Shown here: positions 11,925-21,537 of the stretch, piece after piece
Layout of the letters: the number at the start of each line of letters is the position of its first letter
How positions within the stretch are numbered: the stretch's first letter is position 1
Assembly: GCA_013176395.1 (NCBI GenBank)
Contig: JABMLP010000006.1
Span: 62,001 to 126,000 of the forward strand
Length of the DNA: 64,000 nt
Source of the DNA: Venturia oleaginea
Taxonomy: Eukaryota; Ascomycota; Dothideomycetes; Venturiales; Venturiaceae
Direction: 5' to 3'
Made by a program: the position numbers and the translations under genes
Notes under the pieces: model-generated
What the model was told of the DNA's origin: nothing
Seen by the model: only the letters and a program-made list of their open reading frames with translations
Databases searched by the model: none

Positions 11925-12269
11925 AAGACTTCATACGAACTTCACCCACTCCAATGCTTTGGCCAGATGAGAGTCATAATCACGCTCTTTCATCTCTCCG
12001 GATCTGGCCCCTCACTCTCTCTTACGAGGACATCTTTTCATCACAGAGGCATTCGTTTCCTTCGATATCCTCGAGCCAAACTTCCATTTTCAGCGATTTC
12101 AGGATCGAACAAAGCAGAGGAGACAAAAAGATGTCCAGCATCTCAACATTTGCATACATCTAGCTGCGGATCCCAAAAAAGGACTGTAACGACAAAACCA
12201 AATTTTGTACTCTCTCTCTCTACCGTACCCCAAAGAGAAAAAAAAAGGTAAGAAGAACTGAGGATAGTC
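11925..12269. other. Short intergenic stretch 3' of the SDR gene
   Basis: No gene seen. It holds the 3' untranslated region of the SDR gene, a CT-run near 12210 and an A-run near 12240 just past the 3' end of the minus-strand tRNA, where a T-run terminator for RNA polymerase III would lie on the minus strand. Confidence 0.5.
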
Positions 12270-12355
12270 TTCCGATGCCGGGAATTGAACCCGGGCCTAC
12301 CCGGAGCATGCCCATTAGTGAGAGCGGGTAATTCTAGCCACTAGACCACATCGGA
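12270..12355 (-). tRNA. tRNA-Glu (CTC) with a 14-nt intron
   Basis: The minus strand folds as a full cloverleaf: acceptor TCCGATG/CATCGGA (7 of 7 pairs), anticodon stem ACCCG/CGGGT, loop CTCTCA-C with anticodon CTC, T arm around TTCAATT (B box GGGTTCAATTCCC). Between A37 and C38 lies a 14-nt insertion CTAATGGGCATGCT, the canonical position of eukaryotic tRNA introns. The discriminator base is A. The mature length is 72 nt before CCA addition. Confidence 0.95.
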
Positions 12356-12708
12356 TGTCATCTGGAAGTACTTTCGTCAATAAGATATATATATATAATA
12401 AATTGCAAATGAATAATGAGTTTATAAACCGTAGGAATTTCATGATTGTATGGAGTAATCGCACGTCCATGCAGATGGGGAATCGTGGATATGAGATAAA
12501 AATGTTTATGATTTTCGCTTGTGATATCGATAAGACAAAGTTTTGACCATGATGAAGAAAACGATCCAACCAGCATCCCAAAACCTAGCATTATCAGACC
12601 AATATCACAACCCAGTGTATATCATAGCAAGCGTAAACGACAGGACAAAGGCCAACCCAGGTAAAGATAAAGACAAAATCTTACATCTCCATCTCGTATC
12701 GTATCGAC
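12356..12708. other. AT-rich intergenic stretch
   Basis: About 350 bp between tRNA-Glu and the end of the glycine-zipper gene, with an ATATATATAATAAA tract near 12385 upstream of the tRNA. No coding pattern. Confidence 0.5.
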
Positions 12709-13467
12709 TCACCTACTCTCACTCCTGTAAGACTCCGCATCCTCTCTCATACGACTCTTGTTACGACTCTTCCTCTTATAAATCTCCTTTTCCGCTTCCC
12801 TCGCGACAAGACCACCGACAATAGCCCCAATCGCCGTCCCCATAAACCCCTCTTTCTTCGCCTTGTGTCCAGTAAACCCACCAATGGCTGCACCCGCAAT
12901 CGTCGCGCCCCATTTCTTAACCGGTGTATTGTCGTCGCCATCCCAATGGCCATCATGCATGCCGTTACCCTCATCGCTCTCACTACGACTATGACTCCGA
13001 TCCCTTCTACTGTACCTCGGGGGAGAGCGATCGCGTTCTCTCGAGTCCTCGCGATACCTAGGCTCGGTTTGATACCGTTCCACCCTCCTCCTATCCTCAT
13101 AATCTCTCTCAACCAAGTCCTCGTAAGATTTGGTCTTCTTGTCGTATTGCCCTCCATACCCAATCGATTTAGGTTGTCTATAGCCCTTCGCATAGCCTTT
13201 GCCCCTCACCGCGCTCTGCCCCCAATCGCCCCTCTCCTCATACTGATCCGAATACTCATCTCTTTCGTATCCATCATTCGCAGCTTGCTTTCCGTAGCTC
13301 ATGGGCTCATACCGTTCCGTATCTGCGCCCCGCTCACTTCGCACACTGTCACCTTTATCGGTAGGCGGATACGGATTATCGCCTGGGAGATATCCGTCGC
13401 CTGGGGGAAAATTAGGTCTATTCTTCACCACTCCATCAAACAGCGAACCTTTGCCGTCGCCGCTCAT
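12709..13467 (-). CDS. Glycine-zipper domain protein, charged N-terminus
   Basis: A single-exon reading frame of 252 residues. Residues about 1-170 are disordered, rich in Arg, Asp, Glu and Tyr, with RD/RE runs such as DSRERDRSPPRYSRRDRS. Residues about 185-235 form two glycine-spaced hydrophobic helices (WGATIAGAAIGGFTGHKA and GFMGTAIGAIVGGLVA), a glycine zipper able to pack in or against membranes. The end is again basic (KRKSRNKSRMR). Such proteins are common and uncharacterised in filamentous fungi. No signal peptide. Function is unknown. Confidence 0.75.
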   Translation of the reverse strand: MSGDGKGSLFDGVVKNRPNFPPGDGYLPGDNPYPPTDKGDSVRSERGADTERYEPMSYGKQAANDGYERDEYSDQYEERGDWGQSAVRGKGYAKGYRQPKSIGYGGQYDKKTKSYEDLVERDYEDRRRVERYQTEPRYREDSRERDRSPPRYSRRDRSHSRSESDEGNGMHDGHWDGDDNTPVKKWGATIAGAAIGGFTGHKAKKEGFMGTAIGAIVGGLVAREAEKEIYKRKSRNKSRMREDAESYRSESR

Positions 13468-14629
13468 TTCGTCGCCCGGCGAGGGTCGAGGTGCTTTCCT
13501 CTTCTGACGATGATCACGATAGGGTTTGTAGGCTCGATCGTAGACGAAGTCGTGAACAAGGTCAATCGCTGGAATTCCTGGCTACTATTTGCATCAGAAA
13601 AATGTCTCGCGCTGCTGGATGACAAGAGAGTACTGCTGCGTTCTGCTCGGGCATGGGAAGCGATAAGGGGAGGCTGGGGTGTATATTTCGGATGTGTCGG
13701 ACGGTGTAGCTCACCTTTGCTGCCGAAAGACGGCGACTCTGAACACTATTATACTAGACAGTTTTGATTTTTTGGCTAATCTTGATGGGCTTATAGAGCA
13801 ATGCAGGAATGCGCCCGTTGAGACGCCGTTTACTCTCCTCTCATGCCCGATGATGACATACCGCGGGCCTCTCTGCAGCCTCGGACTTGGCTAGGTTACT
13901 CTTCCGTGGGTGGTTTCAACTTGATCGCCACCACTGATGTTGGGCTGATAAGGATCCTTGAAGTGAAGACAAGCTATATGCTTGTCTGATTGGGAGCCTG
14001 TTCGGAAAACAACTACATATCATTGGCTGAGTCATGTGATGTTCAGCCTTGAATCTTTATGAATGCATAATCGTACATGACTGCGCTGCTCTCACCGTAC
14101 CAAACTTGCCGATCTCTTCGAAAAAAGGTAGATGGAGATTCACCCTACAAAACGCCTCAAGGCTATGCTCGATCTGCAGGTATTATTGAAAAGTCCACAG
14201 AGTTCGATCCGACGGACAGGAACTAGCATATTGCAAGCAGAAAATGCCACCAGGAAAACACCAGACTTTGCCATCTAGCTCGTCGCCCGACAACCACGAT
14301 GCTCCCATCCCCTTCATGGACAAGCCATCCACTAGTCTTCTGTACAGTTGGCGATGCAACATTTTCCAATGCTCGAAAAAGGTGTCTGTAAGCAGAGAAC
14401 TTCCCATTTTCTGCATCTCCTGGAAGAAGTCAGGCTGGGCAAGTTTTGTCCTCCAATGAAGAATTTTTTCGAGACCCTTCTGCTGGAAAACGCGGTCGAA
14501 TTATTGTCTGTCAGGAAACGAAGAAATGAAGTGTAAGTTCTGAATGTTGGACCCGCTGTTCAATTGCTGGCCAAGATATCCAAGAATTTGCAAGGTAAGT
14601 GGAGAGTGGTCAGCGTATTCAAGTCGCAT
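13468..14629. other. Intergenic region, no gene recognised
   Basis: Short open frames on both strands (for example minus 14416-14183) show no domain and no convincing splice partners. The region separates the glycine-zipper gene from the F-box relic. Confidence 0.45.
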
Positions 14630-15457
14630 TTACAATAAAAGCAACTCTTGTTTAGGATAACTTCGCAACATTCGTTTTGGTTGGTTTTGTTTGACGACTT
14701 GTCGAAATCTGTCCATGGTCAAGCCTCTTTCATTGAGCGCAAAATGCGTCCATGGAAGACGTTTCCACAGGGTTTCGCCGCGTAATCTTCCAGTATTCGC
14801 GTCAACCCCGATCGTTTTTCCACTCTCGCATTCCAAGGCCAGATACTGCATTACTCCAGATCTTGAATGCAAGAAGCGGAAGTCATGTCCAGCGTTTGGG
14901 AGACGCGTTGTCAACAAAGTGAACAGGGTGTGGGGAGGCGCAGCGAGCACGAATCGAGTTAGAGTCAGATTCTCAAAAATTACATCCCAGATCATGGTAC
15001 ACTGAGGAGCCATAAAAGAGGCTTGCAATCCAACTTCATTCCATGTTCCAGGTGCGTTTGTTTCGGTACAAACCACCGAGCTCTTGACTGATAATTGTAA
15101 CCCGCGATTGGTCATAAAGGCGACGAAGGCCTGGATGCTGATGTATAATGCTTTTCAAAACTGTTCCTTAGACCACCATCCGTCAAATAGATCTGTACCG
15201 ATAGTTCGTTTGAATATGTAGCCGTATGGATCTAGGACATTGACGCAAGCATATTCGAAGAGGTTTGGAAATAACAGCTGCCTCAACTCCGTGCAGACCA
15301 GAGACAGATCCTTGAGTGGATGATGGGAGCACCGGACGAGGCGGATCGTTAGTTCTTTTTCGAAATTTGTCTCTGACGGGGCCTCGTTCAGAGAGTCGAC
15401 GATGTAGGTGAGGATCTGGAGTTGCAACTCACTCGGCAGCGACAGAAAGCTGGTCAT
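14630..15457 (-). pseudogene. F-box protein interrupted by an in-frame stop
   Basis: The frame opens at 15457 with MTSFLSLPSELQLQILTYIV, an F-box-type LPxELxxxIL helix that would bind Skp1 in an SCF ubiquitin ligase. It runs 100 codons to a TGA at 15157-15155, then continues in the same frame with good coding character (KALYISIQAFVAFMTNR..) for another 170 codons to 14630. No intron with plausible GT-AG borders removes the stop. A CGA-to-TGA transition is the simplest origin. It is either a pseudogene, a short N-terminal protein, or a stop that is read through. Neighbouring gene 16370-17452 is also damaged. Confidence 0.65.
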
Positions 15458-16369
15458 GATTGCTATCTGATAGCATTGACTGAGGGAGTGGCGAGGAGGC
15501 TGCTCGGTGAGGGTGGAGATGAAGAGAGAGATCGAAATTGTTGTTGTTGTTGACTGAATTGAAATGTAACGAAGTTGTAAAGGAAGGAAGGCGCGTACAG
15601 GGGTCTGACACGTGCTCAATGCGACAATCTCTCGAAATAAGTACTATTAACTTTCAACGATGAGATATAATAGCTTATCGAGCTCCAACCAATATCAAAA
15701 CTTCGGCAAGGTTGGGCGCATGGTCACGTGTACGATGGGTTTCAGCCTTGGGGAGGCACTGGGACGATCGGATATCCATCTCTTGATCTGGGGACGGATG
15801 ACTCTAGCAATTCTGAACCATGTGGACTGAGCAATATGTAATCAAATTCGAGTCCCAAGCCTGATTGTAAGATGAACTAGACCAAGACTTCTGCGGACAA
15901 GGAATCCGCAGAATTAATCAGCAGGTCACAGAGAGCGTCCAGCGAATCAAGTACCATCAGCCTAAATTTATAATATTTTGAGGCGGTATCTAAATTCATC
16001 AGTAAAATTTGCTTGAATATGATCAGAAATCAGGAGAAAAGGACATATTCGGCTATAATTTAATCGAATCAGCGGTTTGCCGCTGGAAGAATAATGTCGA
16101 GTGTCGGAGTCAGACCATAAGCCTATCTCAGTAATATTTCATGGCAAGGAAAATAAGAACTTGGCTCCCGAGCTGACTGAGCGGGATTCTATGGGTTGTT
16201 CTCTTGGATTCAAAACCTAGATTAGTGATTCGGCGCAAGGCCGAGAGTCCTATGAAAGTTACATAAGGATTTCGAAAGTCGTTATAACTGCTCAGCAACT
16301 CAAATTTAGTCATCAATAGACAATATCCAGATCTTATCAAGCATAACTCTTCCAGCTTTCACGATTGCA
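15458..16369. other. AT-rich intergenic region
   Basis: No gene seen in 0.9 kb. The part from about 15840 to 16120 is clearly more AT-rich than its surroundings (for example TTTATAATATTTTGA near 15965), which could be an old mutated repeat, though no repeat partner is visible here. Confidence 0.4.
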
Positions 16370-17452
16370 ATGGCTTCTGCATCCGAACAGACCGTCCTTG
16401 TAACAGGTAAGTTCAGGCCAAGACCAATTTCCAGAATGAACTAACAACAACTCTCTAGGCGCAAACAGATTCGTAGCCGGCCAAATCATCCACACTTTTC
16501 AGGCAGCAGGCTACAACGTCCGCGGTACCATTCACTCGCAGTCTTCCATCGCAGGAATCAAAGCAGCCCATCCCAAATACACATCTCAACTCTCCTTCGC
16601 CATCGTCCCCGACATAACCAACTCCGCAAATTATAAAAAAGCCCTTGCCGGAGTAACAGGGATGAAACATACAGCCTCGCCCCTCGCCCCTCGCCCCTCG
16701 CCTTCGCCCCGAAGCACATCACCACCGAACTCCTCGATCCAGCCATCAGTGGCGTGACTTCCATCTTGAAAGCTGCAAAAGAGTACAGTCCCTCTGTAAA
16801 GCGCGTCGTACTTACCTCATCCCTAGCCGGTGTTGCAGACATTCTACAAGGACTTCATCCTGGCTACACGTGCACAGAGGCCGATTGGAATACCATGACT
16901 TACAGCGAAGCACAAACCATGGACGGATCTACAGCCTACTGCGCTTCCAAAGGTCTCGCTGAAGCCGCAGGTTGGCATTGGATGAAAGCAAACTTTCCAA
17001 ACTTCACATTCTCTGCGATTTGTCCACCGTGGATTTTCGGTCCACATATATCCGATATCAAAGATTTGAAGAAATTGAATGAGTCTACGCACGCACTCTA
17101 CGCTTTACTTGGAGCTGAGAAGGTTCCGCCGACTGATTTTGCTGGATTGGCGGATGTGAGGGATGTTGCGTTGGCGCATTTGAGGGCGTTGGAGTTGGAA
17201 GAGGCGCAGGGGAAGAGGTTTATAGTTGGGTCGCATTTCGATTATCAGACTGCTATTGATGACTTGGTCAAGTTGGAGCCGGATTTGGCGCAGAGGTTGC
17301 CGAAGGGTGTCAGGGGTGCTAAATTAAAGGAGGAGGCTTATGTTATCGATGGGAGTAAGGCTGAGAAGGTTTTGGAGATTAAGTATACGCCTTTAGGTGT
17401 CACGATGAAAGACTCTTTTGCGCATTTGTTGGAGAAGGAGAAAAGTGGATAA
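16370..17452 (+). pseudogene. GRE2-like NAD(P)-dependent extended SDR (ketoreductase), frameshifted
   Basis: Exon 1 is 16370-16406 and exon 2 starts at 16459 (donor GTAAGT, acceptor TCTCTAG). The N-terminal cofactor loop reads VTGANRFVAGQ, where the family normally has GANGF: an AGA codon replaces the second glycine codon. The frame then enters four copies of CCTCGCC (16675-16702) and leaves them out of phase, hitting a stop at about 16760. The correct downstream frame resumes at KHITTELLDPAISG and carries VVLTSSLA, the catalytic YCASK and CPPWIFGP of the dihydroflavonol/methylglyoxal reductase family to 17452. With two repeat copies the frame would be open. Probably inactive as read. Confidence 0.75.
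16675..16702 (+). repeat. Four tandem copies of the 7-mer CCTCGCC inside a coding exon
   Basis: Four perfect contiguous units, followed by TTCGCCCC. Because the unit length is not a multiple of three, only copy numbers 2, 5, 8 keep the reductase frame open. The copy number seen here is 4. Confidence 0.95.
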
Positions 17453-17752
17453 ATTGAATGGTTGGGGAAGTGGGGAGGGTATTAGAGTCGTCGCAAAATT
17501 GTTTTGTACTGAGGTAGTCATGTATGCGCCTAAAGAATAAATTACCTCCCAGCCTTCAATTGCCCTTCCTATTGAACCCTGCATGTTAGGCTCATGTTTA
17601 CGTTTAGTTGTGGAATGGGGCTAGCTTTTTTTTCTAAACTTCTTCAAGCCTAGGATCGATATCGATGATGAGATTTGAAAAGAGCCTATGCAAGTAATTG
17701 AACAATTTCGATTCTCAGTTGAAGAGTGCTAATAGAAGCATACAGCTAACAG

Positions 17753-19297
17753 TCAATCAATATCCATTGGAGCATCCCCCAATTCCTCCTCATCCTGCTC
17801 GTCCATCTTCAAGAAGAAGAGTTCGGAAGAACCACCGTTCTTGTTGCGTGTAATAGGGTTTGGGAGTCCCTCAAGATCACCAGGTTCTCTTGCGGCCTGA
17901 GGATATTCAGTAAGATATTTTATCAGTGTTTCAGACTGAACTGAATGTCCTCCATATCGCTCTCGGGGGCCGGTTTGACAAGGGTATATGTTTTTTCCTA
18001 GAGTGGATTCATCGTGGTCAGAATCATTCTCCAATTTGTTCAACTTGTAGAAATTTCGACTGTGCCGATTAAGAACTAGATCATCGGCGAAGCCGAAGAT
18101 AGTCAGAGCGTCTTTTGCAGGTATCGCTTTTCTTTTCCCCGCCGACGTGAAGTCATTGAAATTGAGGAAGAGCGCTAAGAAGGCTTGGGGATTATAATCC
18201 ATTGGCAAACCGAGCATTGCCATGATTCTGTTTGTATTTCTGAGTCGAGTGAGATCGCTCTGCAGTTTGATATAATGTGCCGGTTTTATCTCTGGCGATT
18301 TGAAGGAACCCGAAGCCTCTTTCTCGTCGCCGAAGGAAACACATGTATTGTATGTCCCTTGGAGTCGTTCCAACTCTTTCTGTCTCTCTTGTTGTACGAG
18401 AAATTCATAACAGCCAGTAGAAGGACATTTCCGTACCTGATCGACTGGCTGGTGAGCGGCTGCATGCCATGACTCTCGATTCTGGCTTCGATGCGTCGTA
18501 TGGACCTCAAATTGTCCCAGTAGTCTATCAATCTCGATTACTGCATCCATCTCTTGTTTGAATTCCGCGTCAGGCTGGCTGTCTGAAGCTGATGAAGTAG
18601 CTTCCCCTCGATGTTTTCTGAGTTGGCGCGAATAACGTTTCTTTTTGGCATCTGCTTGATTAAGTCGATAGATGGAATCGTACTACTCCTAAACCGTGAT
18701 TAACAATTTCTTTCTCCGTAATATGATGAAAAACGGTGCATAGAGCTCGGAAGGGAGCATCTCAATTCGAGATCGATATTGCTAAAATTCTGGCAGCTTC
18801 TGCTCTTGCTTTGCGGGAAAGATCTCGAGTTAAACATGCTGTCGGAGCTTGAGCTTTTCATTCACGAGCATCCGTGTCTTTTGCAGCGCGTAAAGGAGTA
18901 TGAAAAGAGATGATAGTTTACGCACCTCATGCATCTCAACCTGCTTAAAAGCATTCAACCAGTCTCGACAAAGTTTATCGATCTTTTCGTATGCCAGATC
19001 GCTATTCTGTCCCAAAACCACGGCTTTTATTCGAGGAGTCTCAGCACGAGTAGTTTTAAGGCTGCGATGCCTGTGATATTGTGCCATCTTTTCCCATTCT
19101 TGCCTGCGCTTTTCGGACCCAAGATGGTTTTCGAGCGGTTCCTGAAGATAGAAGAAGTTCTTGTGTTTGATGTGACGACAAGACCAGCAGATCCAATTTT
19201 GGGGTGCTTTATGTTTCTTGATAAGGTGCTCATCCAGATTATGTATGTTTTTAAACTCTTTGGGGCATTGAGTACAATAGTGTATCTCGTTAGCCAT
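17753..19297 (-). CDS. C2H2-finger protein of unknown function, exon structure partly resolved
   Basis: Exon 1 is 19297-18926: MANEIHYCTQCPKEF..H..H is a C2H2 finger, followed by a second Cys pair (CWSC) and KIDKLCRDWLNAFKQVEMHE, ending at a GTGCGT donor. A middle piece around 18785-18740 reads QYRSRIEMLPSELYAPF. The last exon starts near 18685 with YDSIYRLNQADAKKKRYSRQ, basic and helix-rich, and continues through MDAVIEIDRLLGQFE to 17753 with an acidic tail (DEQDEEELGDAPMDID). The exact middle junctions could not be fixed. The layout, finger at the N-terminus and basic helix in the middle, suggests a nuclear protein. I do not recognise a named family. Confidence 0.6.
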
Positions 19298-20580
19298 AGT
19301 TGCGAGAGTTGGGCTTGGTAGGTAATTGATCGGTTCAGCATTGTTCAGGTTGGTCCTCAATGTTTACGCTAACCTTGTACAAGAAAGAGCGATTGACGTC
19401 TTGCCGAGATTCGACAACTGCCACACCCACGATACCATTTCTACGCCAGAACATTGCTGTATTATGATCCATGAGATTGATTGCTGTCGGCTTACTGCTT
19501 CAAGCCTATGCCGAATGCCACGACCCATCAGCTTCGACCTCGTACCCAATAGTTTGAATTTTGGCAGCCATGGCAAGATACATAAGATTTTCTGCTTGCG
19601 TTAAATTTCGCACCTGTGTGAACGACTCCACCCCACTCATACGAAGGTGAGTGATATTTGCAAATACATACCGGCATTCATTTCGTAGCCATGAAAGACA
19701 GCGTTTGCCATTGGACCGTTACCGCCAGCTGAATCTAGAGAGTCGCCACACCCGTCCGCGTGGGTGAGCTAGAAATTGACAGCACCACACTGATGTCTCC
19801 GAGATTAATCGTAGTCCCAAATCATGAGGTAGGAAACAAGTTTGTTTTGCTGAGAGGACTGGAGAGAGAAGAAGCCCCTCATATCCATCTCGGTCCTTAC
19901 AGGAACTCGGCATAAGGGCGATCGTGGTGAGGTACGGCCAAAGGGAGAGTGACTAATGACATTTTTATTTTGGGTAAATCCCTGTAAAGCCGATGAATGG
20001 GCGATGGGGCAAATCATAGTGATGCCCAGAGGATTGCTTGCGAGAGCTCGATTGCGCGAGCTGGGGGCCCAAATGTCTGGGCCTTTCTAGTGGTCTCGTA
20101 GGTTTTACCAAGCAAGATGGCGTCTTCCCTATGTCTACTAAGCACCTCTGCATAGTTATCGTGTCCTCGGCGATTAATCTTGGGCAGTCAGCTTCAACTA
20201 CTTCGATCAGATCTGGCCTCGGTCTGCGGCGCAATCCTGAACATTCTAACCTGTAAATCCTGAGAATCCATGGTAAGTCGTGGTTGGAAGATGGCGTAGA
20301 TATTTTGCGAGTGGCGACACGTGTTAACCGAAAGATGGTCAAGATTTCAGCCTGACCTGCAAGCAACACTGCTCAACCCTTGTAGAAACCCCGCTTCTCT
20401 TCAGGATTTGTTCGAACTTTTCAAGGCCTCGTTCTTGTTGGTGAGAAGACTGCACGCTTAAACTTCCCACGAACAAGCTGCGATAATCAACAGAGGACGG
20501 CATAAAGACCCCTGAGGTAGTTCAATCCTCAGCAGTGCCAAGACCGTTGACTGACACGACAACAGTCCTCAAGATTTTAA
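19298..20580. other. Intergenic region, no gene recognised
   Basis: About 1.3 kb between a minus-strand and a plus-strand gene. It is therefore a shared upstream region of a divergent pair. No conserved coding pattern is seen. Confidence 0.45.
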
Positions 20581-20620
20581 CCGAAGTACGATGGATACCG
20601 AAGTACGATGGATGCCGAAG
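20581..20620 (+). repeat. 17-bp tandem duplication spanning a start codon
   Basis: CCGAAGTACGATGGAT(A/G) occurs at 20581-20597 and 20598-20614, followed by the first 6 bases of a third unit. Each unit contains an ATG (20591 and 20608). Because 17 is not a multiple of three, the upstream ATG is out of frame with the protein that starts at 20608. Confidence 0.9.
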
Positions 20621-21288
20621 ATCAGAAGACAGCCATCCGGATTGGGGACTCCAATTACAACGTGGACGCATCAAAGATACCATACCTATCTCATTTCGTT
20701 AGCTTCCAACGGAACGCGAAACCAGGCTCTTCGGAATTTGTCCACGACGCCATTCCTCTCTTCGATGTCGCTCTCAAAGGAGTGGAGTCAGGCTACCGCC
20801 ACTGTTTCCGGTCTCTCCCAGCCGATCTCTCTCAATTTCGAATCCTCTGCGAAACCTATGAGTTCCTTTGCGTGGACGTTCAAGAAGAAAAGTCCATAAC
20901 AGCGATCTTCGGTGACCTGAAGGCAGGAAAAACGGTGTATGAGCTTGAGTACAAGTGTTACAACTCGGTCAAAGGCAACAAGTCGAAGGCTCGGGACACT
21001 GCTCTTGAGCTCATCTACCTAATTCTGTTTGTGGAGTTCAAAGAAAAGGCAAAAGACACCACTAGAATTTACAATGCTTTCCTGTTCGTGATATCCCACT
21101 CAGGAACTTTCAAGTGGAAGACAAGGAAGATAGTTCGGGCGGCGTACGAGGATAGGTTCGTGGTATCTTCAAAGCAAATGGCGACGTTGGATAAGTGGAA
21201 TAAGCATGGAGATAAAGAAGGTGAAGATGTGACAACAGAGGAGGAAGACAATGATGATGACAATGATTTCGGTGGGTATGATTCCTGA
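20608..21288 (+). CDS. Uncharacterised fungal protein with acidic tail
   Basis: A single-exon frame of 226 residues. The body (VDASKIPYLSHF, EFVHDAIPLFDVALKGVESG, LCETYEFLCVD, KGNKSKARDTALELIYLI, NAFLFVISHSGTFKW) looks like a compact helical protein, and the last 25 residues are acidic (TTEEEDNDDDNDF). I believe it belongs to a lineage-expanded family of filamentous fungi but cannot name a function. No signal peptide or membrane segment. The ATG at 20608 is chosen because it opens the conserved frame; an out-of-frame ATG 17 bp upstream could reduce its use. Confidence 0.7.
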   Translation: MDAEDQKTAIRIGDSNYNVDASKIPYLSHFVSFQRNAKPGSSEFVHDAIPLFDVALKGVESGYRHCFRSLPADLSQFRILCETYEFLCVDVQEEKSITAIFGDLKAGKTVYELEYKCYNSVKGNKSKARDTALELIYLILFVEFKEKAKDTTRIYNAFLFVISHSGTFKWKTRKIVRAAYEDRFVVSSKQMATLDKWNKHGDKEGEDVTTEEEDNDDDNDFGGYDS

Positions 21289-21537
21289 TGCAACCTGGAG
21301 ACGGGGCGAACTGTCGTGGTGGTCTTGAAAGCGTTTCGGTATAGCCCCTGTAAATTTAGCGGCCCCTCCCGATGACGGAGGCCCCACGAAACAATGACAG
21401 CTCCTTTAGCTCGCTTTAACATTCATTTTGACTGTCGAGTATAAAACACACTACAACTACATCTTGACCAGTTTCTCCTTCTACACGCTACGCCGCGCCT
21501 ATATCTCTCTTCTATACTACACAATTCAACCACCGCA

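Noticed and set aside
12865..13767. 300-codon plus-strand frame opposite the glycine-zipper gene
   Set aside because: The minus-strand frame has a recognisable glycine zipper; the plus frame is hydrophobic and Arg-rich shadow sequence with no family.
14183..14536. Short overlapping frames between the glycine-zipper and F-box genes
   Set aside because: No domain, no splice-linked continuation and frames open on both strands.
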